From contig SHZT01000018.1 of assembly GCA_009692185.1 (NCBI GenBank), forward strand, positions 1 to 33,518: 33,518 nucleotides of DNA, in the 5' to 3' direction. A program made the translations under genes and the position numbers. How positions within the stretch are numbered: the stretch's first letter is position 1; each line of letters starts with the position of its first letter. This document shows positions 14,786 through 23,003 of the stretch, piece by piece. The notes beneath the pieces were generated by a model that made no database searches, was not told the DNA's origin, and worked only from the letters and a program-made list of their open reading frames with translations. This stretch comes from Gemmatimonadota bacterium (lineage in GTDB: Bacteria; Gemmatimonadota; Gemmatimonadetes; Gemmatimonadales; GWC2-71-9).

Positions 14786-15835
14786 TCAACCTCCACGTGT
14801 GTGCATTTCCCGGTGTGGATCGGTCCGCAAGCTCCCGATCTGGTACAGGGCCGCCCGGTCCGGGGCTTCGAGCCTTCGCTCCGCGCCTCGGTCATCGCGC
14901 GCCGTCCAGCCCTCCCGAATGATCCCGGCGAGTTCATCGTCGGACGCGCCGCTCCGGAGGGGTTCCCGGAGATCCGTCCCGGCCTGTGCGTACAGGCAGC
15001 GGAACCACATGCCGTCAGCGGTGACTCGACTGCGATCGCAGGTGCGGCAGAACGGTGCGGTGGTGGACGCGATGATACCGAAGGGCGTTCCGTCGGGCAA
15101 GACGAATTCTTCAGCCGGCCGGGCGGCGCCCAAGGTGCTCACCCGTGCCCGCGCGGCGCCGAAGTGTGCCGACAGGCGGTCGAGAATCTCGTCGCGGGAC
15201 ACCACCTGCTCCAGGGACCACTGCGTGGCGCCGCCGACGTCCATGTACTCGATGAACCGCACTTCGGCGGGAACGGAGCGGGCAAACGTCACCAGGTCTG
15301 CCAGCTCGTCGTCGTTGTAACCCCGGAGGACCACGGCGTTGATCTTGAGCGGCGCGAAGCCCGCGAGGGCCGCCGCCCCGATTCCCGAAAGCACGTCGGC
15401 GTGGTGGGCACTCCGCGTCAGCGTCTTGAACCGGTCGGCCCTGAGGGTGTCCAGGCTGACGGTTACCCGCTTGAGGCCCGCGCGGTGCAGGGCCTCCGCG
15501 TGCCGCTCGAGCAGGAGTCCGTTCGTGGTCAGCGAGATGTCCCGAACCGCCGGGATGGCCGCGAGGCGCGCCACCAGCTGGTCCAGGTCCTGCCTGAGGA
15601 GCGGTTCCCCGCCGGTGAGGCGCACATTCACCGCGCCGAGCCGCGCGAACGCGGTCGCCAGGCGGGCGATTTCCTCGAATGACAGGATGGATTCCCGGGG
15701 GAGCCACACGTACTCGTCTTCGGGCATGCAGTACTGACAGCGCAGGTTACAGCGGTCAGTGACGGAAAAGCGGACGCTGCCGAGGGGGCGGCCGAGGGTG
15801 TCTAGAACTGGAGAGGAAATAGCGGGAGCCCGCAT
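14786..15835 (-). CDS. moaA: GTP 3',8-cyclase MoaA (molybdenum cofactor biosynthesis)
   Basis: 349 residues from ATG 15835. MoaA is a radical-SAM enzyme that rearranges GTP in the first step of molybdenum cofactor synthesis. The N-terminal SAM cluster motif is C29-NLR-C33-QY-C36. The SAM-binding GGEP is in RLTGGEPLLR. The C-terminal cluster that binds GTP is CRTC...FRCLY. The protein ends in the functionally important double glycine (MHTRGG). No other moa genes lie nearby. There is no clear Shine-Dalgarno before the ATG. The downstream collagen-like gene starts one base after its stop, and pntA follows, so all three look like one operon. Confidence 0.95.
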   Translation of the reverse strand: MRAPAISSPVLDTLGRPLGSVRFSVTDRCNLRCQYCMPEDEYVWLPRESILSFEEIARLATAFARLGAVNVRLTGGEPLLRQDLDQLVARLAAIPAVRDISLTTNGLLLERHAEALHRAGLKRVTVSLDTLRADRFKTLTRSAHHADVLSGIGAAALAGFAPLKINAVVLRGYNDDELADLVTFARSVPAEVRFIEYMDVGGATQWSLEQVVSRDEILDRLSAHFGAARARVSTLGAARPAEEFVLPDGTPFGIIASTTAPFCRTCDRSRVTADGMWFRCLYAQAGTDLREPLRSGASDDELAGIIREGWTARDDRGAERRLEAPDRAALYQIGSLRTDPHREMHTRGG

Positions 15836-16209
15836 GGTAGAAATGAAAAAAGCGCCTTTAGTCCGGGGCTGTAACGCGGTCGGGCAAGTAGCACTTGGTA
15901 AATCCACCGCGGGGCTCGCGCCCTATGCTTCGATAATCTGCGAGTAAGACTACCCGGGCCTGGCTGGAAACGCAAGGGGTGAGCCGCGCAAGGCGCACCG
16001 TAACCCCATGTGGGCAAAAGGTATGGGCTGGCATGCCCTGGCCCCGGGGCACGGTGCGCCGTGCGCCGTGCGCCGTGCGCCGTGCGCCGTGCGCGCTCCA
16101 ACGGTGTCCTGCGTCACCAGGGAAACATGCGGACCAAACTAGCGGTACTATTAGGCAGCGAGTAGACTTGCATAACGCACTCGAAACGTGCCGGGGAGAC
16201 GGAGCAACC
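15836..16209. other. Intergenic region between divergent moaA and the 16210 gene
   Basis: About 370 bases without a gene I can support. Short frames exist on both strands but none has family-like sequence. The stretch from about 15950 to 16040 can form several GC-rich stems (for example GGGGT at about 15977 with ACCCC at about 16005). I do not recognise a known riboswitch, including the molybdenum cofactor motif expected for a moaA leader. A heptamer repeat lies at 16054-16095. Confidence 0.5.
16054..16095 (+). repeat. Tandem heptamer repeat GTGCGCC
   Basis: Five perfect copies of GTGCGCC run from 16054 to 16088, followed by one copy ending in G instead of C (16089-16095). A 7-bp unit in an intergenic region between divergent genes is prone to slippage and could alter promoter spacing. 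Nothing shows that it is transcribed. Confidence 0.9.
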
Positions 16210-16692
16210 ATGAATGCGCTGACCAACCCACGGGCCGCCCAGATCGCCGCGGAGCTGGAATCCGACATCGGCGTTTTGGTGCCCGCGCTGGACGACCTGG
16301 TGTCGCGCGTGAGTGGCGGCGAGGCGACGGTGGCGGAGTTCGACCGCACCAGCATCCGGCTCACGGCCCTCCTGCCCTTCCCCGACGGTATCGGCCATGG
16401 CGAGGTCGGTGCGCACCTGCACCGCTACCGGGACGAAGTCCGTCTCGACATCGGCATCGTTCATGACCGCATGTTCGCCCGGCCGGACGGTACGCCATCC
16501 GAGCGCGTCTGCTACCTCAACGATTTCGTGGCATCGATCACGGTGGTTCAGGGAGCCCTGGAGCTGCCCGCCGAATTCGTCCGGCACGTGGTGGCGGGAG
16601 TGGCGGCGGCGAGAGACGGCGTCCGGCGGCACAATCGCCGGCAGCACGCGCCCTGGAACGAAGTGACGGTGGCGGCCAAAGCGGAGACCTGA
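16210..16692 (+). CDS. Hypothetical cytoplasmic protein
   Basis: 160 residues from ATG 16210, with GGAG five bases upstream; the longer open frame before it crosses the heptamer repeat and is unlikely to be coding. I do not recognise the family. It has no signal peptide or membrane segment. The N-terminus is helical (AAQIAAELESDIGVLVPALD), the middle looks beta-rich (IRLTALLPFPDG, HLHRYRDEVRLDIGIVHDR), and a helix follows (ELPAEFVRHVVAGVAAARDG). The short gap and convergent stop with the antiporter gene give no functional hint. Confidence 0.65.
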   Translation: MNALTNPRAAQIAAELESDIGVLVPALDDLVSRVSGGEATVAEFDRTSIRLTALLPFPDGIGHGEVGAHLHRYRDEVRLDIGIVHDRMFARPDGTPSERVCYLNDFVASITVVQGALELPAEFVRHVVAGVAAARDGVRRHNRRQHAPWNEVTVAAKAET

Positions 16693-16702
16693 TCCGCCCT
16701 GC

Positions 16703-17797
16703 CTACCCCGGCAGGAAGTAGAAGGCCATTCCGAGAATGGCATAGACGGCGAGCAGCTGGACTCCCTCCATCCAGTTTGTCTCGCCGTCTTGCGATATCT
16801 GGGCCATCGCGCTGACCGACACCGCCACCGCCACCACTTCCAGCGTCGTGAACCGCAGGTCCATGGGGGCCGGTCCCACCGCGTAGGACAGGAACACCAG
16901 CAAGGGCGCGACGAACAGCGCCACCTGGATAGATGACCCCACGGCGATGTTCAGGGCCAGGTCCATCTTGTTCTTCCGCGCCACCAGCACCGCCGTCGAA
17001 TGCTCGGCGGCGTTGCCGATCAGGGCCACCAGGATCACCCCGACAAACACCTCGTTCATGCCGAGCCGCTGGGCCGCCTCATCAATCGCGCCAACCAGGA
17101 ACTCGCTCATGATGGCCACGAGCGCCGTCGCCCCGACCAGAACCACCACCGACTTCTGCCGTGACCATCCCTCGGCCCCGTGCCCGACCTCTTCCCCTTC
17201 GGCCTGGGCCGCGCCGCCATACAGGTGCCGGTGGGTCTTGAGCGTGAACACCAGGCTCAGCACATACGTGATCATCAGCACGACCGCGATTTCGACCGAC
17301 AGCTTCCGCTCGCCCACCGCGGCGGTCTCCCCGACCACCAGGTGGAAAATCGCCGGGATTACCAGGGCGATCGCGGACAACATGAGCAGCGTGGACCCGA
17401 GGTTCGCGGCCACCACGTTGAACTTCTGGGAGTGCCGCCGGGCGCCCCCGACGACCGCGGACAGGCCGAACACCAGCAGGATGTTGCCGACGATCGAGCC
17501 GGTGATGGACGCCTTGACCACGTCGTGGAGCCCGGCCTTGAGCGCCAGGACCGCGATGATCAGCTCGGCCGCGTTGCCAAACGTGGCGTTGAGCAGGCCG
17601 CCGATCCCGGCACCCAGCGTGCTCGCGAGGTGCTCCGTCGCCTTGCCCATGAGCCCGGCCAGCGGGATGATCGCGAGCGATGCGGCGACGAAGATCCAGA
17701 CGCCGGGCGCGTGGGTGAACTCCAGCACCGCCGCGACGGGGACGAACACGAGCAGCAGCGACAGGATGTTTTCGACGGCGAACAGGCGTTTCAGCAT
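16703..17797 (-). CDS. cax: Calcium/proton antiporter, CaxA family
   Basis: 364 residues with about ten to eleven hydrophobic segments. The cation exchanger signature occurs twice, as expected for two inverted halves: [16 protein letters not shown] (c-1, about residues 74-89) and [16 protein letters not shown] (c-2, about 261-276), with the conserved Glu residues that bind Ca2+ and H+. A hydrophilic, His-rich loop (about 187-207, [20 protein letters not shown]) separates the halves. It exports Ca2+ across the inner membrane in exchange for protons. It lies downstream of osmC and DUF971 on the same strand, separated by 54 bases that carry a perfect 16-bp direct repeat. Confidence 0.93.
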   Translation of the reverse strand: MLKRLFAVENILSLLLVFVPVAAVLEFTHAPGVWIFVAASLAIIPLAGLMGKATEHLASTLGAGIGGLLNATFGNAAELIIAVLALKAGLHDVVKASITGSIVGNILLVFGLSAVVGGARRHSQKFNVVAANLGSTLLMLSAIALVIPAIFHLVVGETAAVGERKLSVEIAVVLMITYVLSLVFTLKTHRHLYGGAAQAEGEEVGHGAEGWSRQKSVVVLVGATALVAIMSEFLVGAIDEAAQRLGMNEVFVGVILVALIGNAAEHSTAVLVARKNKMDLALNIAVGSSIQVALFVAPLLVFLSYAVGPAPMDLRFTTLEVVAVAVSVSAMAQISQDGETNWMEGVQLLAVYAILGMAFYFLPG

Positions 17798-17814
17798 GGC
17801 GACGAATCTATGCG

Positions 17815-17848
17815 GGCGGGCAGGACGGGCTAGGCGGGCAGGACGGGC
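17815..17848 (-). repeat. 16-bp GC-rich direct repeat between DUF971 and cax
   Basis: GGCGGGCAGGACGGGC occurs perfectly at 17815-17830 and 17833-17848. Complementary GCCCGCC tracts lie at 17860-17888, inside the last codons of the DUF971 gene, so the transcript can fold into strong stems here. The Gly/Ala-rich tail of the DUF971 protein seems to derive from this repetitive sequence. It may attenuate transcription into cax, though there is no U-run. Confidence 0.75.
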
Positions 17849-17851
17849 AGG

Positions 17852-18193
17852 CTAACTCGCGCCCGCCTTGCCCGCCCCGCCCGCCCTGCACACCTCGCAG
17901 GGACAGATCTCCTTCAAGTACTCGTAGGTGTAGATCCCGGTATGATGCCCGTCGCTCCAGTCGAACCGGACGGCATACGTCCCGACCAGCTCGACCTTCT
18001 TTGCGGTGATATCAACGGGCACGGCGCCCGGCTCGAGCAGCAGCCGGCCGGTGAACTCGTCCCGGCACTGGGCGCAGTGGCACGCGATTCGGAGGTCCCG
18101 CGTCGAGAAGACGGACCGGTGGTCCTCCGCCCACGTGACCGTGATGTCCCGCTCGCCACGGTGAATGGCAAGCGGAATGGGGATATCGGGCAC
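17852..18193 (-). CDS. DUF971 / GBBH-like N-terminal domain protein
   Basis: 113 residues from GTG 18193. The domain also forms the N-terminus of gamma-butyrobetaine hydroxylase and is found next to or fused with Mrp/ApbC iron-sulphur carriers. Typical patterns are LRIACHCAQCRDEFTGR and VRFDWSDGHHTGIYTYEYL. Cys38, Cys40, Cys43 and Cys97, Cys99, Cys102 form two Cys clusters that could hold zinc or an Fe-S cluster. The exact role is unknown. The start overlaps the osmC stop by one base (TAGTG), so the two are translationally coupled. Confidence 0.88.
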   Translation of the reverse strand: MPDIPIPLAIHRGERDITVTWAEDHRSVFSTRDLRIACHCAQCRDEFTGRLLLEPGAVPVDITAKKVELVGTYAVRFDWSDGHHTGIYTYEYLKEICPCEVCRAGGAGKAGAS

Positions 18194-18621
18194 TACTCCA
18201 GCAGGGCGTCCAGCTCGAACGCGACGTTGTTCATGAGGGCCCGGGACACCGGGCAGTTGGCCTTGGCGCCTTCGGCCGCCTTCTGGAACGCGGCCTGGTC
18301 CATGCCCGGGACCTTTCCGCGCACTTCGAGTCGCATCGTGCTCACCGTCTGCTTGCCGCCCACCGGCTCGACAACGCAGGACGCCTTGGTGGCAATCCGC
18401 GTGGGCGGGGTGCCCGCCTTTTCAAGGTCGGCGGAAAGCGCCATGGCGAGGCACGAGGCATGCGCCGCGGCCATCAGTTCCTCGGGCGTCGTGCCCACGG
18501 CTCCCTCAAAACGTGTGGCAAACGTGTAGGCGCCCTGGAACGCGTTCGAGCCGGCGTTGAATCGTCCCTTGCCGGTCCTGAGGCCGCCTTCCCACACGGC
18601 CGATGCAGTACTGACGGTCAT
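18193..18621 (-). CDS. osmC: OsmC/Ohr-family peroxide reductase
   Basis: 142 residues from ATG 18621, with CCGGAG six bases upstream. OsmC proteins reduce organic hydroperoxides with two cysteines. Here Cys57 (AAAHASCLAMAL) and Cys123 (AKANCPVSRAL) are in the usual places, with the conserved Glu in TTPEELMAAA. The start MTVSTASAVWEGGLRTGKG is typical of the OsmC rather than the Ohr branch. A TATGAT promoter element lies about 32-37 bases upstream of the start, within the dyad at 18642-18661. It heads an osmC-DUF971 pair. Confidence 0.92.
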   Translation of the reverse strand: MTVSTASAVWEGGLRTGKGRFNAGSNAFQGAYTFATRFEGAVGTTPEELMAAAHASCLAMALSADLEKAGTPPTRIATKASCVVEPVGGKQTVSTMRLEVRGKVPGMDQAAFQKAAEGAKANCPVSRALMNNVAFELDALLE

Positions 18622-18641
18622 TGGAGACTCCGGTTGGTGTG

Positions 18642-18661
18642 TGTCTAATGTATCATAGACA
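18642..18661. promoter_or_regulatory. Dyad TGTCTA-N8-TAGACA between osmC and the AI-2E permease gene
   Basis: A perfect 6-bp dyad lies in the 41-bp space between divergent genes. On the minus strand it contains TATGAT (18658-18653), a good -10 for osmC. On the plus strand TATCAT (18651-18656) ends six bases before the permease ATG, which would make that mRNA nearly leaderless. A dyad overlapping both promoters is a plausible repressor site; MarR/OhrR-type control of organic peroxide genes is a known precedent, but this is not their consensus sequence. Confidence 0.4.
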
Positions 18662-18662
18662 T

Positions 18663-19661
18663 ATGCCATTCCTCGATTCCACCCGCCAGCGCGCGGCCTC
18701 TACCGTCATTTTGCTGGGGTTGGGCCTTGTCATCGCGCTCTCTCCCTACGTGACCGGCCTCATCGGGGCGGTCGTCCTGTATGTCACGTTTGCGCCGATC
18801 AACCAATGGCTCCGCGCCCGGGTAAGGCCGTCCGTGGCTGCCGGGCTCATCGTGATCGCGGCCCTGTTGATCGTGGTCGGGACCGGCATTCCGCTGGCCA
18901 CCGCCATCGTCAACCAGGCGCAGGACATGGCCAAGAACGCCATGCAGAGCCCGATCCTGGAGCGGCTGTCCACGCTTCGTATCGGGACATTCGACGTGGG
19001 CGCGCAGGTCACGGCCCTCGGGGAAATGGTCGTGAAGTGGCTGGGCACCAGCGCGTTCAGCCTCGTGGGAACCGCGGCACGGTTTGCCCTCAACCTCTCA
19101 CTCGCCTTGTTCGGCCTCTATTTCCTGTGTCTCCGCCCGGCCGAGACATGGGATTCGGTCCGGCCCTACATCCCCTTCTCGCCCGAAAATGCGGAGAAAC
19201 TCGGCAAGCGCTTTCGGGATGTCACCACGTCCACCCTCATTGGAACGGGGCTGACGTCCATCGCGCAGGGGTTCCTGGTCGCGCTGGGGTTCTGGGCCGC
19301 GGGCCTTCCCAACGCCGCGTTCTGGGGCGTCATGACCGCCGTGTTCGCCATCCTCCCCGTGGTCGGCAGCGGGCTCGTATGGGCGCCGGGAGCGCTGGCG
19401 CTCGGGCTGTCGGGACACTGGGGGTGGGCACTCGGGATGGGTCTCTGGGGCGGGCTCGTGGTCGCCAACGTAGACAACGTCATCCGCCCCATGGTCTTTC
19501 GACGCTGGGCCCAGATTCACCCCTTTGTCACCCTCGTGGGCGCCCTGGCGGGCGTCCAGTACTTCGGGATCCTGGGCCTCCTTATCGGCCCGCTCGCGGT
19601 TTCCTACTTTTTCGAGTTGATTCGGATGTATCGGGAGGAATACCTGGTAGAACAGGCATAG
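18663..19661 (+). CDS. AI-2E family transporter (PerM/TqsA-like permease)
   Basis: 332 residues from ATG 18663. There are seven to eight hydrophobic segments: a pair at 12-45, one at 57-77, then a soluble stretch and the C-terminal cluster. Family signatures are ATSFALLPVVGS-like AVFAILPVVGSGLVWAPGAL and the DNVIRPMVF and IHPFVTLVGALAGVQYFGIL motifs near the end. Members include the AI-2 exporter TqsA, Na+(Li+)/H+ antiporters and many of unknown substrate, so quorum sensing should not be inferred. A GCGGCA-TCA-TGCCGC hairpin directly follows the stop codon (19661-19675). Confidence 0.9.
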   Translation: MPFLDSTRQRAASTVILLGLGLVIALSPYVTGLIGAVVLYVTFAPINQWLRARVRPSVAAGLIVIAALLIVVGTGIPLATAIVNQAQDMAKNAMQSPILERLSTLRIGTFDVGAQVTALGEMVVKWLGTSAFSLVGTAARFALNLSLALFGLYFLCLRPAETWDSVRPYIPFSPENAEKLGKRFRDVTTSTLIGTGLTSIAQGFLVALGFWAAGLPNAAFWGVMTAVFAILPVVGSGLVWAPGALALGLSGHWGWALGMGLWGGLVVANVDNVIRPMVFRRWAQIHPFVTLVGALAGVQYFGILGLLIGPLAVSYFFELIRMYREEYLVEQA

Positions 19662-19767
19662 CGGCATCATGCCGCCATGGCGCCGTCCCGCTATCCAGTT
19701 TCATTAACGGAACCCAGCCTGCAACCGTATCTTCCAATAGGGGTATGACGACCCTGAGCGTGTCAAA

Positions 19768-19795
19768 TTGATGGAGCTTTCCGACGGTCCATCAA
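19768..19795. promoter_or_regulatory. Inverted repeat TTGATGGA-N12-TCCATCAA in the leader of the 19822 gene
   Basis: A perfect 8-bp inverted repeat (19768-19775 and 19788-19795) ends 26 bases before the ATG. It may be an operator, or a hairpin in the 5' leader just ahead of the Shine-Dalgarno. No promoter can be assigned with confidence. Confidence 0.45.
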
Positions 19796-19821
19796 AGTAC
19801 CGAGGAAGGGAAGGTGTTCCG

Positions 19822-22800
19822 ATGCGTGCCAAGACCATAAACACACTCCGCGCCACCTTGCTGGCGTTGGCGGCCCTCGCGTTCGCCGCGCCGGTGGCGC
19901 GTGCGCAGTACTTCGGACGCAACAAAGTCCAATACGAAGGCTTCAAGTTCGAGGTGCTCAAGACGGAGCACTTTGACATCATGTATTACCCCGAGGCCAA
20001 GGGGGCCGCGGAAATCGCCTCCCGCCTCGCCGAGCGCTGGTATACCCGCCTGTCGAAGACGCTAGACCACCAGTTGTCCAAGCGCCAGGTCGTCATCTTC
20101 TACGCCAGCCACCCGGACTTCGAGCAGACCAACGCGATTCCCGGCGAGCTGGACGAGGGTACGGGCGGTGTAACCGAGGCACTCAAGCGCCGTATCGTGC
20201 TCCCCTTTGCCGGCCCGCTGGCCGAAACCGATCACGTGCTGGGCCACGAGTTGGTCCACGCGTTCCAGTATGACATCAGCGGCCAGGGCCGTTCCGTCGC
20301 CAACCCGGCGGGCGCCGCGCTCGAGCGGATGCCCTTGTGGTTCGTGGAAGGCATGGCCGAGTACCTCTCGCTTGGGCCGGTGGATCCCAATACGGCCATG
20401 TGGATGCGGGATGCGCTTGATTCCCTGCCCGAGATCCGGAAGCTCGACAACCCCAAGTATTTCCCCTACCGCTGGGGCCAGGCGTTCTGGTCCTACGTGG
20501 GTGGGCGCTGGGGCGACGACGTCGTGGGACGGCTCCTCAAGCGGGCCGCCGCGGTCGGCAGCATTCAGCAGGCCTTCATTCGCACGCTGGGCATTCCCGA
20601 CAGCACCCTCTCGTCCGACTGGCACGAGGCCATCAAGGCGGCCTATGAGCCGGTCGCCACGCTGACCAAGGGCCCCAGCGAGTACGCGGACCCGGTCTTC
20701 GTGCGAACCGAGGGCGCCAAGGGGGGCTACTACAACATCGCGCCGGCGCTCTCGCCCGACGGCAAGAGCCTCATGTTCATCTCCGAGCGGGACCAGTTCT
20801 CGATCGAGATGTTCCTGGCCGACGTGGGCACGCGCACCGTCACCCGCAAGATCACGAAGACCGCGGTTGACCCGCACTTTGAGAGTCTCCAGTTCATCAA
20901 TTCCGCCGGGGCGTGGTCATCCGACGGCGAGCAGTTCGTCTTCAGCGGTGTGCGCCAGGGACGGCCCGTGCTGTCCATCCTCAACGCCAAGAACGGGAAC
21001 ATCGACCGGGAAATACCGCTGAACGACCTGGGCGAGGTGTTCAACCCGAGCTGGTCACCCGACGGGCGCTACATCGCATTCAGCGCGCTGGCCGGCGGGG
21101 TGATGGACCTGTTCATCTACGACCTGCAGGAAAGCGTCCTGAAGCGGATGACCAACGACGCGTACGCCGAACTGCAGCCGGCCTGGTCACCCGACGGGAA
21201 GTCCATCGCGTTCGTCACGGACCGGTTCACCAGCGACCTCGCCCGGCTCCGCATGGGCAACTACCGCCTCGCGGCGATGGACCCGGCCTCCGGCGCGATC
21301 CGGGCCCTGCCCTCGTTCGGCGACTCGAAGAACATCAATCCGCAGTGGGCGCCCGACGGCAGCAGCGTCTACTTCGTGTCGGATCACAACGGGATCTCGA
21401 ACATCTTCCGGATCGAACTGGCGAGCGGGACTATTTCGCAGGTCACCGACCTGTACACCGGCGTCAGCGGCATCACCGACCTGTCGCCGACCCTGTCGGT
21501 GTCGCTCAAGTCCAACGTGATCGCGTTCAGCGTCTTCCGGAAGGGCGCCTACGGCATCTACACGATGAACTCCGCCGAGGTCATGGCGGGCAAGGAACCC
21601 CGCGTTTCGTTCCCCCAGGGAAACCCGGGGGTCCTGCCCCCGGCCAACCGTGATCCCGCCGGAGTGGTCGCCATGCTCGACGACGCCGGGACCGGGCTGC
21701 CGGCCACCGGCATGGGGACCGATACCCCGTATCACACCAGCATGTCGCTGGACTACATCGGCCAGCCGCACCTGGCGGCCGGCGTTGACTCCTGGGGCAC
21801 ATTCATCGGCGGTGGCGCCTCCGCGTTCTGGAGCGACATGCTGGGGAATCACAACCTGGCTACGGTCCTCGAGGTCCAGGGGACGTACAAGGACATCACC
21901 GCGGCCGTCGCGTACACCAATCTCACGCGCCGGATGAACTGGGGCATCATCGCCCAGCAATCGCCGTACGTCACCGGAGGATTCGCGACCGGCATTGGCC
22001 AATTCAACGGCCAGCCCGTGTACGTGGAGCAGTTGGTAAGGTCGCGGCAGACGGGTCGTGATTTCTCGCTCCTCGCCGCCTACCCGTTCAACCGCGTGCG
22101 GCGCATCGAATTCCAGGGGGGCGTCTCCAACATCACGTTCAGCCAGGAGGTCCGTCAGAAGTCCTACCAGCTGATCGGGGCGGGCTTCATCGGCCAGCAG
22201 GTGGACGACACGACGTACAACCTGCCGACCCCGGCCAACCTCACCATGGCCACCGGCAGCGCCGCCCTGGTCTATGACAATTCGCTGTTCGGCGCCACGG
22301 GCCCGATCATGGGCCAGCGCTATCGGATGGAAGTGGCGCCGATGGTCGGCTCGCTCAAACTGGCGGAACTCTCGGCCGACTACCGGAAATACATCATGTT
22401 CGCGCGGCCGTTCACGTGGGCGACGCGCGTCATGCATCGCGGCCGCTACGGCCCGGATGCGGAGAGCACCCGGCTCTTTCCCCTCTACATCGGCTACCAG
22501 GCGCTCGTCCGCGGGTATCCGCAGAGTTCCTTCCAGAACCAGTACTGCGCGTTTGCGGACCCGTCCTGCCTGACGTTCAACTTCGACCAGCTGCTCGGTA
22601 GCAAGGTCCTGGTGGCGAACACGGAGCTCCGGTTCCCGCTGTTCGGGGTCCTCGGACTCGGCAGCGGCTACTACGGCGGCGTGCCGATCGACATGGTCCT
22701 TTTCGGCGACGCCGGCATGGCCTGGTCTGTGGCGGACAAGGCGTGGTTCCTGGGCGGCACCCGGAAACCGGTGTACAGCGTCGGAGCCGCACTTCGGCTC

Positions 22801-22920
22801 AACCTGCTCGGGTTCGCGATTCTCGAGCTGGACGCCACGCGGCCGTTGTCCCGGGCTGAGCTCACCGGGAGCTTCTGGAGCAAGATCGTCTGGCAGGTGG
22901 GGCTGACCCAGGGCTTCTGA
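19822..22920 (+). CDS. Secreted gluzincin peptidase - PD40 propeller - outer-membrane barrel fusion
   Basis: 1032 residues from ATG 19822, chosen for its AAGGTG leader and the signal peptide that follows (residues 1-28, cleavage after ARA). Three parts are visible. Residues about 35-290 are a zinc peptidase: H142-E143-L-V-H146 and the downstream Glu in WFVEGMAEYL (E176), the gluzincin arrangement. Residues about 300-600 hold five TolB-like PD40 repeats (LSPDGKSLMF, WSSDGEQFVF, WSPDGRYIAF, WSPDGKSIAF, WAPDGSSVYF). The last 390 residues resemble the surface-antigen/Omp85 barrel, ending in Phe as expected of BAM substrates. The protein could display a peptidase on the cell surface. Confidence 0.85.
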   Translation: MRAKTINTLRATLLALAALAFAAPVARAQYFGRNKVQYEGFKFEVLKTEHFDIMYYPEAKGAAEIASRLAERWYTRLSKTLDHQLSKRQVVIFYASHPDFEQTNAIPGELDEGTGGVTEALKRRIVLPFAGPLAETDHVLGHELVHAFQYDISGQGRSVANPAGAALERMPLWFVEGMAEYLSLGPVDPNTAMWMRDALDSLPEIRKLDNPKYFPYRWGQAFWSYVGGRWGDDVVGRLLKRAAAVGSIQQAFIRTLGIPDSTLSSDWHEAIKAAYEPVATLTKGPSEYADPVFVRTEGAKGGYYNIAPALSPDGKSLMFISERDQFSIEMFLADVGTRTVTRKITKTAVDPHFESLQFINSAGAWSSDGEQFVFSGVRQGRPVLSILNAKNGNIDREIPLNDLGEVFNPSWSPDGRYIAFSALAGGVMDLFIYDLQESVLKRMTNDAYAELQPAWSPDGKSIAFVTDRFTSDLARLRMGNYRLAAMDPASGAIRALPSFGDSKNINPQWAPDGSSVYFVSDHNGISNIFRIELASGTISQVTDLYTGVSGITDLSPTLSVSLKSNVIAFSVFRKGAYGIYTMNSAEVMAGKEPRVSFPQGNPGVLPPANRDPAGVVAMLDDAGTGLPATGMGTDTPYHTSMSLDYIGQPHLAAGVDSWGTFIGGGASAFWSDMLGNHNLATVLEVQGTYKDITAAVAYTNLTRRMNWGIIAQQSPYVTGGFATGIGQFNGQPVYVEQLVRSRQTGRDFSLLAAYPFNRVRRIEFQGGVSNITFSQEVRQKSYQLIGAGFIGQQVDDTTYNLPTPANLTMATGSAALVYDNSLFGATGPIMGQRYRMEVAPMVGSLKLAELSADYRKYIMFARPFTWATRVMHRGRYGPDAESTRLFPLYIGYQALVRGYPQSSFQNQYCAFADPSCLTFNFDQLLGSKVLVANTELRFPLFGVLGLGSGYYGGVPIDMVLFGDAGMAWSVADKAWFLGGTRKPVYSVGAALRLNLLGFAILELDATRPLSRAELTGSFWSKIVWQVGLTQGF

Positions 22921-22924
22921 CAAG

Positions 22925-22983
22925 CGGGAAAACAGGAAGAGGGAAAAGTAGGGCCTTGGTTGCCTTACCTTTCCCTTTTCCCG
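22925..22983 (+). terminator. Possible terminator stem after the peptidase/barrel gene
   Basis: CGGGAAAA (22925-22932) pairs perfectly with TTTTCCCG (22976-22983), and inside it GGGAAAAG (22941-22948) can pair with CTTTTCCC (22975-22982). A polypyrimidine tract of TTTCCC units follows up to the next ATG. There is no pure U-run, so terminator activity is uncertain; the tract also replaces any Shine-Dalgarno for the next gene. Confidence 0.35.
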
Positions 22984-23003
22984 TTTCCCGTTTCCCTTTC
23001 CTG

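Noticed and set aside
15836-16050. Possible riboswitch or tmRNA between moaA and the 16210 gene
   Set aside because: Stems can be drawn, but I could not match the molybdenum cofactor, c-di-GMP, ZTP or tmRNA consensus features on either strand; no tRNA-like 3' end is present.
16054-16095. Repeats considered as a CRISPR array
   Set aside because: The units are only seven bases and directly adjacent, with no spacers and no cas genes.
18663-19661. Quorum-sensing (AI-2) transporter
   Set aside because: The family name is historical; members move varied substrates and no lux-type genes are nearby.
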